Source: Nesterenkonia lutea (GTDB lineage: Bacteria; Actinomycetota; Actinomycetes; Actinomycetales; Micrococcaceae). Taken from it: a DNA stretch of 64,000 nucleotides. Below the pieces are notes generated by a model, which made no database searches, was not told the origin of the DNA, and worked only from the letters and a program-made list of their open reading frames with translations. The stretch is from the NCBI RefSeq assembly GCF_014873955.1, contig NZ_JADBED010000001.1, positions 2,046,001 to 2,110,000 on the forward strand. The letters are read 5' to 3'. Of the stretch, positions 16,380-25,142 are shown one piece after another. Made by a program: the position numbers and the translations under genes. The stretch's first letter is position 1. Each line of letters opens with the position of its first letter.

Positions 16380-17744
16380 TCAGCGTCCCCCCGGGGTCAC
16401 GGAGAACTCCTCGCGCTCACTGTCATCATTGAGGTTAATCCCCTGGAGCTTCTTCGGGATCACCGAAACGGCCAGGAAGGAGATGATGGCCAGCACCGAG
16501 ATGTAGACACCGATCAACCAGGACTGCCCGGTGGTGTCCAGGATGGTCTGCGCGATGGTGGCCGCGAAGGCGCCGCCGATGATCGAGCCCAGGGCATAAC
16601 CGATGGAGACGCCCGAGAACCTGATGGAGACGGGGAACATCTCGGCATAGAGCGCGGACTGTGGCCCGTAGGAGGGTCCCAGACCCATCGTCAGGATGAA
16701 GATCGCGAGTGCGAACAGCGGCAGCGAGGCCGTGTCGAGCAGGAACCACATCGGCACCGCCCAGACGATGATGATGCCGTAGCCGATCTGGAAGGTCTTC
16801 ACACGACCGATGCGGTCCGAGATCCAGCCGCCGTAGAGGGTGAAGATGAGCCAGCCCACGCCACCGATCAGCGAAGCGATGAGCGTGTCATTGCGCTCCA
16901 TGCCCAGCGTGTTCACCCCGTAGGCGGCGAAGAACGCGATGACCAGGTATCCGGCGGCATTGTTCGCGGCGAAGATCAGCGCGGCGAGGAAGGTGAACTT
17001 CTTGTGGGTGGTCAGCAGCGCCTTCAGCGGGGCAGAGGATTCCTTCTTGCGCTCCTTCATCTCCAGGAAGACCGGGGACTCATCGACCTTCATCCGGATG
17101 AAGAAGCCGACGATGATCAGCACGAAGGAGAAGAGGAACGGCACGCGCCAGCCCCAGGAGATGAACTGCTCTTCGGTGGTCACCGCGTTGAGCGCGAACA
17201 TGAAGCCGGTGGCCAGCAGCATGCCGATGGGAACGCCGATCTGCGGGTAGGCCCCGAAGAGTCCGCGCTTGTGCCGCGGAGCATGTTCGACGGCGAGCAG
17301 CGCGGCGCCGCCCCATTCTCCGCCGGCAGAGAGGCCCTGGAGCACACGCAGCAGGATCAGCAGGATGGGCGCTGCCACGCCCCAGGTCGCGTGGGTGGGC
17401 AGCAGGCCGATGAGGACCGTGGCGCCACCCATGCCCATCAGGGTGATCACCAGGACGGCCTTTCGACCGAAGCGGTCCCCCATCCAGCCGGCGAGGACGG
17501 CGCCGAGCGGGCGGAAGAGGAACGAGATGCCGACGGAGGCCCAGGCGACGATCTGCGCCAGTGCCTGGTTCTCCTCGCCCAGCGGCTCGAAGTAGAGCAC
17601 CGCCAGCACGAAACCGGCCGCCTGGGCGTAGATGAAGAAGTCGTACCACTCGATGGTGGTGCCGACGAGGGTGCCCGCGAGGACCTTCTTCTCCTCACGG
17701 GTCAGCACATGCCCCTCGCTGCTGAGATAGGTGGACTGGCTCAT
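16380..17744 (-). CDS. MFS transporter, metabolite:H+ symporter (MHS) family
   Basis: A 454-residue, 12-helix permease. GTTIEWYDFFIYAQAAG at the N terminus and the loop GWMGDRFGRKAVL are hallmarks of the MHS group (proline/betaine, shikimate, citrate and aromatic-acid transporters). The internal ATG at 17744 is preferred because GGAG lies five bases upstream and homology begins with the following cytoplasmic segment; an upstream ATG has no ribosome site. The upstream region contains a palindrome like the paaZ operator, which hints at an aromatic or related acid as cargo. That is an inference; osmolyte transport is the main alternative. Confidence 0.85.
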   Translation of the reverse strand: MSQSTYLSSEGHVLTREEKKVLAGTLVGTTIEWYDFFIYAQAAGFVLAVLYFEPLGEENQALAQIVAWASVGISFLFRPLGAVLAGWMGDRFGRKAVLVITLMGMGGATVLIGLLPTHATWGVAAPILLILLRVLQGLSAGGEWGGAALLAVEHAPRHKRGLFGAYPQIGVPIGMLLATGFMFALNAVTTEEQFISWGWRVPFLFSFVLIIVGFFIRMKVDESPVFLEMKERKKESSAPLKALLTTHKKFTFLAALIFAANNAAGYLVIAFFAAYGVNTLGMERNDTLIASLIGGVGWLIFTLYGGWISDRIGRVKTFQIGYGIIIVWAVPMWFLLDTASLPLFALAIFILTMGLGPSYGPQSALYAEMFPVSIRFSGVSIGYALGSIIGGAFAATIAQTILDTTGQSWLIGVYISVLAIISFLAVSVIPKKLQGINLNDDSEREEFSVTPGGR

Positions 17745-17803
17745 ATCTGCTCCAAATGCTGGACTCGTCATAATGACGAACGGGTGATTCACGAGTGAGG
17801 CCT

Positions 17804-17817
17804 GTGACTCAGGTCAC
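17804..17817. promoter_or_regulatory. Palindrome GTGAC-TCAG-GTCAC
   Basis: A perfect 5-bp inverted repeat with a 4-base spacer, 60 bases before the MHS transporter start. It may be an operator, different from the neighbouring TetR-like site. The regulator is unknown. Confidence 0.4.
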
Positions 17818-17845
17818 TGACATGCCGCAAATGTATCAGAATTAA

Positions 17846-17863
17846 TGACCGAACGGTTGGTCA
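17846..17863. promoter_or_regulatory. TetR-like operator in the MHS/acyltransferase divergent region
   Basis: TGACCGAACGGTTGGTCA is an 18-base palindrome with one symmetric mismatch pair, sharing the ACCGAACGG core with the paaZ site. On the plus strand it begins six bases after TATCAG (17834-17839), the same geometry as at paaZ, which suggests control of the acyltransferase. It could equally affect the MHS transporter. Confidence 0.55.
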
Positions 17864-17970
17864 GTCGTGTGATCTGCAGAAATCACGTCGGCTACAGTGA
17901 ATCCAGCGGTTTCGACCCGCCGCCCCGTGCCATCCTTTCGCGAGCGCCAGAGAGAGCCAGTTCCCGGTCC

Positions 17971-18987
17971 ATGTCCCGCACCACTGTCCAGTCAGCACCG
18001 CGCGAGTCAGCTCCGCGCATGCAGTGGATGGATCTCCTGCGCGGCGTCGCGGTCCTGCTCGTGGTGGTCCTGCACGGCTCCGACATCCCTCGGGCCAACG
18101 GACAGGGAGTCGACGCCTGGGCCGAGCTGAACCTCTACCTGGAACCGTTCCGGATGCCGCTGCTGATGTTCCTCTCCGGCACCCTGCTGCCCCGCTCGCT
18201 GCGAAAGCCGGCGGCGGGATATCTGTGGGGCAAGTTCGGCGCCGTCGTCTGGCCGCTGCTGGTCTGGCTGACCGGATTCGGCGTGCTGATCTACCGCGGG
18301 GGTCCAGCAGAGCCGCGGTACTGGCTCAACGGGGACTACCTGTGGTTCCTGATGGCCCTGACGCTGTGCTACCTGGCGGGAATGCTGCTGAAGCCGTTCA
18401 TCTCGCGACCCGTGCTGCTGGTGGTCCTGGCCGTGTGCGTGTTCATCGCGATGCTGGTGATGCGGCACCTCACCGAGGTGGAGAACGCGCTGTACACCCG
18501 CACCCTGTACTACGGCGCATTCTTCTTCCTCGGTGCCGCCTGCTCCCGAGTCCTGCTGCGCTGGGCCGCGGCTCCGTGGCTGCTCGTCGCAGCCATGGGC
18601 GTGCTGGTCGCCTGGCTCGCCCAGCACGGCCTCGAAAGCCGCGAGCTCCGCTCGGGCACCCTGTTCGCCGCCCCCACGGCGGTGCTCGGCATCGCGGTGA
18701 TCCTCTGGCTGGCACCCCGGATCCCTGCCGGACGGTTCAACCAGTTCCTGCAGTGGTGCGGCCGCAGCTCCATCGTGGTCTACGTCAGCCATTTCCCGAT
18801 CATCGTCCTGATCCACCGTGGGGTCAGCCAGATCGGGGTGGATCCGGTGCTGCATGTGACGGCATGCACCGTGGGCGGACTCGCACTCACCCTGCTGACG
18901 GTCTGGCTGCGCCCGTGGACCCGCTGGCTCTACACGGTTCCCGGCAATCGCCGGGTGGCGGAGCGGCTGGCCGCCCGGCGGCACTGA
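17971..18987 (+). CDS. Acyltransferase 3 (OafA/YrhL-like) membrane protein
   Basis: A 338-residue integral membrane acyltransferase of about ten helices. The catalytic His sits in the N-terminal motif LVVVLHGSD after MQWMDLLRGVAVLL, as in O-antigen and sugar acetyltransferases. FRMPLLMFLSGTLLPRSL and YFLGA-like segments fit the family. The likely role is acylation of a cell-surface polysaccharide or lipid. The ATG at 17971 was chosen because family similarity begins soon after; a longer frame starting at 17845 overlaps the TetR-like palindrome and is unlikely. It is followed 70 bases later by dnaX in the same direction. A ten-C homopolymer follows the stop. Confidence 0.85.
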   Translation: MSRTTVQSAPRESAPRMQWMDLLRGVAVLLVVVLHGSDIPRANGQGVDAWAELNLYLEPFRMPLLMFLSGTLLPRSLRKPAAGYLWGKFGAVVWPLLVWLTGFGVLIYRGGPAEPRYWLNGDYLWFLMALTLCYLAGMLLKPFISRPVLLVVLAVCVFIAMLVMRHLTEVENALYTRTLYYGAFFFLGAACSRVLLRWAAAPWLLVAAMGVLVAWLAQHGLESRELRSGTLFAAPTAVLGIAVILWLAPRIPAGRFNQFLQWCGRSSIVVYVSHFPIIVLIHRGVSQIGVDPVLHVTACTVGGLALTLLTVWLRPWTRWLYTVPGNRRVAERLAARRH

Positions 18988-19056
18988 CCCTGCCTCCCCC
19001 CCCCCGCTGAGCCCGCTGCATGCGCATGTCAGGGGGAGCGGATAAGGTTTCTCACT

Positions 19057-21687
19057 GTGAGCACCGCCCTGTATCGCCGCTATCGTCCCGACACCTTCGC
19101 CGAGGTGATCGGACAAGAGCATGTCACGGCCCCGCTGATGACAGCCCTGGGCAAGGACGCGGTCTCCCACGCCTACCTCTTCTCCGGCCCGCGCGGCTGC
19201 GGAAAGACCACCTCAGCCCGGATCCTGGCCCGGTGCCTCAACTGCGCGCAGGGCCCGACGGGAACTCCCTGCGGGGAGTGTGACTCCTGCGTGGACCTCG
19301 CCACCGGCGGCTCCGGCTCCCTGGATGTCATCGAGATCGACGCGGCCAGCCACGGCGGCGTGGACGACGCCCGGGATCTCCGTGAGCGCGCCACCTTCGC
19401 CCCGGTGCGGGATCGCTACAAGATCTTCATCATCGATGAGGCACACATGGTCACCGCGGCGGGGTTCAACGCGCTGCTCAAGATCGTCGAAGAGCCGCCG
19501 GAGCACATCAAGTTCATCTTCGCGACCACCGAGCCGGACAAGGTCATCGGCACCATCCGCTCACGCACGCACCACTACCCCTTCCGGCTCGTGCCGCCCG
19601 AGCCGCTCATGGACTACCTGCACCGGCTCTGCGACCAGGAATCGGTGAGCGTGGCCCCCGGGGTGCTGCCGCTGGTCATCCGGGCCGGCGGCGGATCCGT
19701 CCGCGACACCCTCTCCGTGCTGGACCAGCTGATCGCCGGCTCGGCCGAGCGTGGGCTGGACTACGACCGCGCGACGGCGCTGCTCGGCTTCACCCACGCC
19801 ACCCTCCTCGATGATGTGGTCGAGTCCGTGGCGGCCCTGGACGGCGCGACCGCCTTCGCGGTCGTGGACCGCGTGGTCCAGTCGGGTCAGGACCCGCGGC
19901 GCTTCGTGGAGGACCTGCTGGAGCGGCTGCGTGATCTGATCATCGTGAAGTCCGTGCCGGAGAACCCGGGCGCGATCCTGCGCGGAATCCCCGAGGATCA
20001 GATCCGTGTGATGCAGAGCCAGGCCGGCAAGCTGGGCTCGGCCGAGCTCTCCCGCTCCGCTGACATCACCGCGCAGGCGCTGACCGATATGGTCGGCGCC
20101 ACCTCCCCGCGGCTGCACCTGGAGCTGCTCATGGCCCGGCTGCTGCTGCCTCACGCCGAACAGGGGCACGCCTCGGTGGCCGCCCGTCTGGAACGGGTGG
20201 AGCGCCGGCTGGACTTCTCCGCCGGAGCCGGAGTCACCCCGGGGGCAGAGGCCGAGAGCGGTTCCTCCCCTGCACCTGCTGCAGAGCCGGCCCCGCAGCC
20301 CCGAGCGGAACCGGGTCAGCAGGCCACCGGCGAGAAGTCGGTCCAGGAGTCCGGCGCGGACCTGTCCGAGCGAGACTCCGAGCTGAGTCCCGAGCCGAGT
20401 TCACCGGCGCAGGGCTCCGAACCGGGTTCACCGGGCCCGGACACCGCCGCCCCGGCGGCCTCAGGCCACCCCACCCAGACCGATGCCGAGTCCTCCACGC
20501 CGTCCGGCACCCAGGCTGTTGCGCCGCCGGCCTCCACTCCGACCTCCACGCCGTCCGGCACCCAGGCCGCCGCGCCGTCGGCTCAACCTCAATCCTCAGC
20601 AGGCGTCTCCCCCGCTGAGCAGATGCGCCGAGCCTGGCCAGACATCGTGGATTCACTCAAGTCCCAGTCCCGGATGCTGTGGATGCTGGTCAAGGGCAAT
20701 GTGAGCGTCGGTGACTTCGATGGTCAGACGCTGACGCTGGACTTCGCCAACGAGGGGGCCCGCTCCACCTTCGCGAACCGACACGGCGAACAGGCGCTCA
20801 ACTCTGCCGTCCAGGATGTCCTGGGCATGCAGGTCCGGTTCACGCTGAACAGTTCCGCGTCCTCTTCTTCAGCCTCGTCCCCAGGCGGTGGTGGGGGCCC
20901 AAAAGCTGACCGCCGGCTGAGCCCGGCGGCCGCAGGGGATGCACGCGGAGGCGAGGAGCCCCCCTCTGATGACGAGTCCCCTGCCTGGGTCCAGGAGGAG
21001 CCCCCGGAGCCTTATGACCCGGAGTTCTACGAGGCCCCTCCCGAACCTCCCGTGGAAGCACCCTCCCCCCGCCCGGCCGACCCTGAGCCGAACGAACCCG
21101 ATCATGACGAGCTGGACGGGCCGGACGAGCAGGACGAACCGGACGAGCTGGCGGCAGGCCGGACCGCGGCAGCTCAGCCCGGGCCGGCCGAGACTCCCAA
21201 GCCGTTGGACGCCAGACCTCCCGTCCCCGCCTTCGCACGACGGGCATCCGCAGGACCCCGTCCCTCGGACCCGTCGAGCAGTCCTGTCGAGACCAGCAGG
21301 TCCGCTGCCGCGGGCGCCGCGCCCTCGGGCAGCCCTGCCACGGGCGCCCCGAGCCGGGCTGCCGAGATACGACGGCGGCTGGCTCAGCGCCGCGGCGAGG
21401 CGGCACCGATCCCGACTGAACCGCCCGCCGATCAGGCTCAGCCTGCCCCGCCGCCTGACCCGGGCTGGGACTCCGGTCCGCCCAGTGACTATGATCAGAC
21501 CGCTCCACCTCCCTGGACCCAGGCTCAGCCCGGCGCCCCCGCGGCCGAGGCGGCGAAGCCGCCGGAGCCCGAGGATGTCGCCAGCGAGGATGACATCGCG
21601 CTGGAACACTCGGGGGTCTTCGGACGCAGGGCCTTCGAGAAGCACCTGGGTGCCACGCTCTTGGAGGAGCGCAGGCTCAACGATTGA
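19057..21687 (+). CDS. dnaX: DNA polymerase III subunits gamma and tau
   Basis: Clamp-loader ATPase of the replisome. Of 876 residues, the first 370 form the conserved AAA+ module: Walker A GPRGCGKTT (44-52), the zinc-binding Cys set (C60, C63, C72, C75, C78), Walker B with IIDEAHM, and the SRT motif before HHYPFRL. The rest is largely low complexity, rich in Pro, Glu, Ala and Ser, with one folded island near 520-600 (PDIVDSLKSQSRMLWMLVKG to the VRFTLNSS segment) resembling actinobacterial tau. The final residues (VFGRRAFEKHLGATLLEERRL) are conserved-looking. The GTG start has TAAGGT ending eight bases upstream, suggesting a near-leaderless transcript. recR follows after 47 bases. Confidence 0.95.
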   Translation: MSTALYRRYRPDTFAEVIGQEHVTAPLMTALGKDAVSHAYLFSGPRGCGKTTSARILARCLNCAQGPTGTPCGECDSCVDLATGGSGSLDVIEIDAASHGGVDDARDLRERATFAPVRDRYKIFIIDEAHMVTAAGFNALLKIVEEPPEHIKFIFATTEPDKVIGTIRSRTHHYPFRLVPPEPLMDYLHRLCDQESVSVAPGVLPLVIRAGGGSVRDTLSVLDQLIAGSAERGLDYDRATALLGFTHATLLDDVVESVAALDGATAFAVVDRVVQSGQDPRRFVEDLLERLRDLIIVKSVPENPGAILRGIPEDQIRVMQSQAGKLGSAELSRSADITAQALTDMVGATSPRLHLELLMARLLLPHAEQGHASVAARLERVERRLDFSAGAGVTPGAEAESGSSPAPAAEPAPQPRAEPGQQATGEKSVQESGADLSERDSELSPEPSSPAQGSEPGSPGPDTAAPAASGHPTQTDAESSTPSGTQAVAPPASTPTSTPSGTQAAAPSAQPQSSAGVSPAEQMRRAWPDIVDSLKSQSRMLWMLVKGNVSVGDFDGQTLTLDFANEGARSTFANRHGEQALNSAVQDVLGMQVRFTLNSSASSSSASSPGGGGGPKADRRLSPAAAGDARGGEEPPSDDESPAWVQEEPPEPYDPEFYEAPPEPPVEAPSPRPADPEPNEPDHDELDGPDEQDEPDELAAGRTAAAQPGPAETPKPLDARPPVPAFARRASAGPRPSDPSSSPVETSRSAAAGAAPSGSPATGAPSRAAEIRRRLAQRRGEAAPIPTEPPADQAQPAPPPDPGWDSGPPSDYDQTAPPPWTQAQPGAPAAEAAKPPEPEDVASEDDIALEHSGVFGRRAFEKHLGATLLEERRLND

Positions 21688-21734
21688 CCCCCTCAGACTG
21701 ATCGACCACCCCATCAGGAAGGCTCGTCCACACC

Positions 21735-22331
21735 GTGTATGAAGGCGCAGTCCAAGATCTGATCGATGAACTCGGGCGCCTGCCCGGAATCGGCCCCAAG
21801 TCCGCGCAGCGCGTGGCCTTCCATATCCTCGAGGCCGATGTTGAGGACATGAAGCGGCTGGCAGACGCGATCACCACGGTGAAGGAGAAGGTGAAGTTCT
21901 GCGCGATCTGCTTCAACGTCTCGGAGGAGGACACCTGCCGGATCTGCCAGGACAGCCGGCGTGATCCGAGTCTGATCTGCGTGGTGGAGGAGTCCAAAGA
22001 TGTCATGGCCATCGAGCGCACTCGCTCCTTCCGCGGCAGGTATCACGTCCTGGGCGGCTCCATCAATCCGATCGCCGGGATCGGCCCAGATCAGCTTCAT
22101 ATCCGCGAGCTGCTCAGTCGCCTCTCCGATGACACGATCAAAGAGGTCATCATCGCCACAGACCCGAATCTCGAAGGCGAGGCCACCGCGACCTACCTCT
22201 ACCGGATGCTCAGTGCCATCGGGATCAAGCTGACCCGTCTGGCCTCCGGACTCCCGGTGGGCGGCGATCTGGAGTATGCAGACGATGTCACCCTCGGTCG
22301 CGCCTTCGAGGGCCGCACCGTGATGTCCTGA
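21735..22331 (+). CDS. recR: Recombination mediator protein RecR
   Basis: A 198-residue DNA-binding protein that acts with RecO in loading RecA at gaps. It has an N-terminal helix-hairpin-helix ([18 protein letters not shown]), a four-Cys zinc finger (CAIC and CRIC, about 56-70), a Toprim domain ([31 protein letters not shown]) and the C-terminal [19 protein letters not shown]. Full family length, GTG start. dnaX-recR is a widely conserved pair. In many actinobacteria a lysC-asd locus comes next; here the solute transporter operon intervenes. Confidence 0.96.
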   Translation: MYEGAVQDLIDELGRLPGIGPKSAQRVAFHILEADVEDMKRLADAITTVKEKVKFCAICFNVSEEDTCRICQDSRRDPSLICVVEESKDVMAIERTRSFRGRYHVLGGSINPIAGIGPDQLHIRELLSRLSDDTIKEVIIATDPNLEGEATATYLYRMLSAIGIKLTRLASGLPVGGDLEYADDVTLGRAFEGRTVMS

Positions 22332-22660
22332 GCCGCCGATGCCGTTCCGGACCCCGTGTCGAGATAGTTATGCAAGCGTGATCAGGCAATGCTCAGGTTT
22401 CTTCGGCCCGCATTTCGGGCTCTTTACGCGCTCCGCGGTTGCCTAGGCGCACCAGGCAAGCACGGCCACGGGCAGTTCATCACGACGAATTCTTTCGCTC
22501 TTTCTCCAGCAGGCCCGCCGGTGCTCTGCGTTGTCATCTCAGAAGAATCCGGTTTCCAAATCCCTTTCATCGGTCTAGCGTGATGAGTCAGGTGGCTGTG
22601 TGTTCCGACCCACGCCACCGACTCGCACCGGACGTACACCAGAGGATGAGGTAAGCACCG
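22332..22660. other. Intergenic region upstream of ehuB
   Basis: A 329-base stretch, less GC-rich than its surroundings, with no convincing gene (a 64-codon frame at 22389-22583 has no ribosome site or recognisable product). It contains the imperfect inverted pair TTGCCT...AGGCAA (about 22439-22459) and a hairpin GGTGGC...GCCACC at 22591-22619, and probably the ehu promoter. GAGGATGAGG lies before the ehuB start. The length suggests regulation, possibly osmotic. Confidence 0.5.
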
Positions 22661-23563
22661 ATGAGCAACAAGACTTCAATGGCAGTCCGAGCAGGCGCTG
22701 TGGGCGCCGCCGCACTGCTGGCCCTCACCGCCTGTGGCGGCGGCGACGAAGAGGCCGAGACCGAAGAGACCGCAGCGGGCGGCGAGGAGACCATCACTGT
22801 CGCCATCGCCGGCGAAGAGCCTTACTCCTACCTGAATGAGGATGGAGAGCCCGAGGGCGCCACCATCGCCCTGGCCGAGGAGATCTTCGGCGAGATGGGC
22901 TACACCGTCGAGGCGGAGGAGACGGATTGGGACAGCCTGATCCCGGGTCTGTCTGCAGACCGCTTCGATGCCGTCTCTGCAGGCATGTCCATCCTGCCCG
23001 AGCGCTGCGAGCAGGCATCCTTCGCTGAGCCGGAGATCATGTACACCACCGCCCTGCTGGTGGAAGAGGGCAACCCGCTTGGAGTCCAAGACCTCAACGA
23101 CGTGGCCGATGCCATGGAGTCCGGCGAAGACATCACTCTCGCCACTCTCTCCTCAGGTGTTGAAGCCGGCTACGTCGAGGAGCTGGGCATCGATGCCGAG
23201 GGTGTGGGCTCCGCCGATGACGGCGTGGACATGGTCACCGGCGGTCGCGCCGACGTCTTCGCCCTGACTGCGATCTCGCTCAGCGAGATGGCCGGCGATA
23301 TGGACGGCGTCGAGGTCACCGAAGGCTTTGTCCACGAGATGGACGGCGTGATGCAGTACGGCGCCGGCTCCACCGTCTTCCCCCAGGATTCCGAGATGCT
23401 CGATGAGTACAACGAGCACCTGGCTGAGCTCAAGGAGAGCGGCGAGCTGCTGGAGATCATCGGGGAGTTCGGCTTCACCGAAGCCGAGATCCCGCCTGCT
23501 GAGCTCACCGCAGAGGCACTCTGCGAGGGCGACCTGGAGTCCCTCCAGGACATCGAAGACTGA
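22661..23563 (+). CDS. ehuB: Ectoine/hydroxyectoine ABC transporter substrate-binding lipoprotein
   Basis: A 300-residue exported lipoprotein with lipobox LTAC (Cys 25). The mature part is a type-3 solute-binding fold (bacterial SBP_bac_3) whose segments ILPERCEQASFAEPE, VEEGNPLGVQDLNDV and SSGVEAGYVEELGI are close to EhuB of ectoine importers. The order binding protein, two permeases, ATPase also matches ehuBCDA. It captures the compatible solute outside the membrane. A GAGG-containing ribosome site lies upstream. After its stop comes a strong hairpin that may keep its mRNA more abundant than that of the membrane genes. Another polar amino acid is the alternative cargo. Confidence 0.83.
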   Translation: MSNKTSMAVRAGAVGAAALLALTACGGGDEEAETEETAAGGEETITVAIAGEEPYSYLNEDGEPEGATIALAEEIFGEMGYTVEAEETDWDSLIPGLSADRFDAVSAGMSILPERCEQASFAEPEIMYTTALLVEEGNPLGVQDLNDVADAMESGEDITLATLSSGVEAGYVEELGIDAEGVGSADDGVDMVTGGRADVFALTAISLSEMAGDMDGVEVTEGFVHEMDGVMQYGAGSTVFPQDSEMLDEYNEHLAELKESGELLEIIGEFGFTEAEIPPAELTAEALCEGDLESLQDIED

Positions 23564-23586
23564 CCTGACAGCTTCATAGGTCTCAC

Positions 23587-23617
23587 GGTGGCCGGCCCCG
23601 CGCAGGGGCCGGCCACC
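23587..23617 (+). terminator. Intra-operon hairpin between ehuB and ehuC
   Basis: GGTGGCCGGCCCC pairs perfectly with GGGGCCGGCCACC across a five-base loop. With 98 bases between ehuB and ehuC, this is the usual position of an attenuating or mRNA-stabilising hairpin after a binding-protein gene. No U tract follows, so read-through is likely. Confidence 0.7.
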
Positions 23618-23661
23618 GCTTCGGTGACAACACCTCCAGCAGAGAGGAACCATCTCCTACC

Positions 23662-24444
23662 GTGGACTGGTTAGACCAGCAACAACAGAACTTTGAATCG
23701 CTGCAGAACTTCGGTCCCAGACTCTGGGAAGGATTTCTGCTCACCGTGCAGCTCACCGTCGTCGGCGCGGCGCTTGCCTTCGTCATCGCCGTCATCCTGG
23801 GCCTGATGGCTGGCAGCCCGAACCTGTGGCTCAAGGGCCCGGCCCGAGTCATCATCGAGTTCTTCCGCGGCACCTCGCTTCTCGTCCAGCTCTTCTGGGT
23901 CTTCTACGTGCTGCCCCTGTTCGGACTGACCCTGGAGAGTGCCTTCACCGTGGGCGTCATCGCCCTGGGTGTGAACTACGGGGCCTATGGCGCAGAAGCC
24001 GTGCGCGCCTCCCTGACATCGGTGTCTTCCGGTCAATGGGAGGCCACCGTCGCGCTCTCGATGTCCTGGCCGCACAAGATCCGTCGGATCATCTTTCCGC
24101 AGGCGTGGGCGCTGATGATTCCGTCCCTGTCGAACCTGCTGGTGCACCTGCTCAAGGGCTCGGCCGTGGTCTACATCATCGGTCTCAATGACTTCAACTT
24201 TGAACTCGACCAGCTGCGCCGGGCCACGAGCGCCTGGTTCTCCTACGCATTCGTCGGCCTGATCGGCTACTTCCTGCTCGCGCTGATCCTCACCCGCCTG
24301 ATGCTCCTCCTGGAAGCCAGAGCCAAGCACAAGCTGGGCCAGGGACCCACCCTCAAGGAGATCCTCTCGCCCACCCCCAAGATGCCGATCTCCTCGGCCC
24401 ACCCCGGTTCCGCGCCGATGGTGCCCGGCGGGGGGCAGCGATGA
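23662..24444 (+). CDS. ehuC: Ectoine/hydroxyectoine ABC transporter permease EhuC
   Basis: A 260-residue inner-membrane permease with about five helices and the EAA-type loop (EATVALSMSWPHKIRRIIFP). The FFRGTSLLVQLFWVFYVLP segment and the PSLSNLLVHLLKGSAVVYI segment are typical of HisM/EhuC permeases. Start is GTG with only a weak ribosome site, consistent with lower expression than ehuB. Its stop overlaps the ehuD start by four bases. The C-terminal tail (about 30 residues, Pro/Ser rich) extends beyond the fold. Confidence 0.82.
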   Translation: MDWLDQQQQNFESLQNFGPRLWEGFLLTVQLTVVGAALAFVIAVILGLMAGSPNLWLKGPARVIIEFFRGTSLLVQLFWVFYVLPLFGLTLESAFTVGVIALGVNYGAYGAEAVRASLTSVSSGQWEATVALSMSWPHKIRRIIFPQAWALMIPSLSNLLVHLLKGSAVVYIIGLNDFNFELDQLRRATSAWFSYAFVGLIGYFLLALILTRLMLLLEARAKHKLGQGPTLKEILSPTPKMPISSAHPGSAPMVPGGGQR

Positions 24445-25142
24445 ACATCACGACCCCGCTCGCCGCCGCACAGCCCTCCAACGAACAGACCGGCAGCGTC
24501 TGGAACTGGGACTTCACCTTCGAGATCTTCCCGGAGATCCTGAGCGCCTTCATTCAGGTCACCCTCCTGGTGACCGTGGTCGGCACCATCATCGCGGCGG
24601 TCCTCGGACTCGTCATCGCGATCCTGATCCGAGTGCTGCCGGCACCGCTCGCCTTCCTGGTGCGCTGGGCGGCCAACTTCATCCGGATGACACCCATCGT
24701 CGTCCAGCTGCTGGTGCTCTACTACGGCTTCACCTGGATGGATCCGCTGCTGATCGGGTTCATCGTCTTCGGCATCCACTACGCCACGTATATGTCTGAG
24801 GTCTACCGCGCAGGCATCGAGTCCGTGCCCAAGGGACAGTGGGAGGCCACGAAGGCTCTCTCGATGAGTGCCGGCCGCACCTGGCGCCGCGTGGTCGTTC
24901 CACAGGCGCTGCGGTCCACGATCCCCTCGCTGGGAAACTACGCGATCTCGATGTTCAAGGACACCCCTTTCCTCTTCGTGATCTCGGTGGCGGAGATGGT
25001 CCGCGTGGCCCAGACGATCGGAGCCCAGACCTTCCGCTACACCGAGGCCATCACGATCGCTGGCCTGATCTTCCTCGCCGCCAGCTACCCCACAGCACTT
25101 CTGATCAACCGACTGGAGAAGCGCCTTGCCTACGCCAACTGA
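24441..25142 (+). CDS. ehuD: Ectoine/hydroxyectoine ABC transporter permease EhuD
   Basis: The second membrane subunit, 233 residues. Segments [42 protein letters not shown] and IGAQTFRYTEAITI follow the EhuD pattern closely. The EAA loop contacts the ATPase. The gene overlaps ehuC by four bases and ehuA by 17 bases, so the four genes are one transcriptional and translational unit. Confidence 0.85.
   Translation: MNITTPLAAAQPSNEQTGSVWNWDFTFEIFPEILSAFIQVTLLVTVVGTIIAAVLGLVIAILIRVLPAPLAFLVRWAANFIRMTPIVVQLLVLYYGFTWMDPLLIGFIVFGIHYATYMSEVYRAGIESVPKGQWEATKALSMSAGRTWRRVVVPQALRSTIPSLGNYAISMFKDTPFLFVISVAEMVRVAQTIGAQTFRYTEAITIAGLIFLAASYPTALLINRLEKRLAYAN

Noticed and set aside
17845..17970. N-terminal extension of the acyltransferase from an ATG at 17845
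   Set aside because: The ATG lies inside the operator palindrome, lacks a ribosome site, and the extension is unlike the family.
18996..19005. Run of ten C residues before dnaX
   Set aside because: Intergenic homopolymer; may vary by slippage or be a sequencing artefact, and no gene is read through it.
18988..19056. SRP RNA or tRNA-Ser, which sometimes lie near dnaX
   Set aside because: Only 69 bases are available and no tRNA or SRP motif is seen.
22389..22583. Possible 64-residue leader peptide before ehuB
   Set aside because: No ribosome site, no family resemblance, no regulatory peptide signature.
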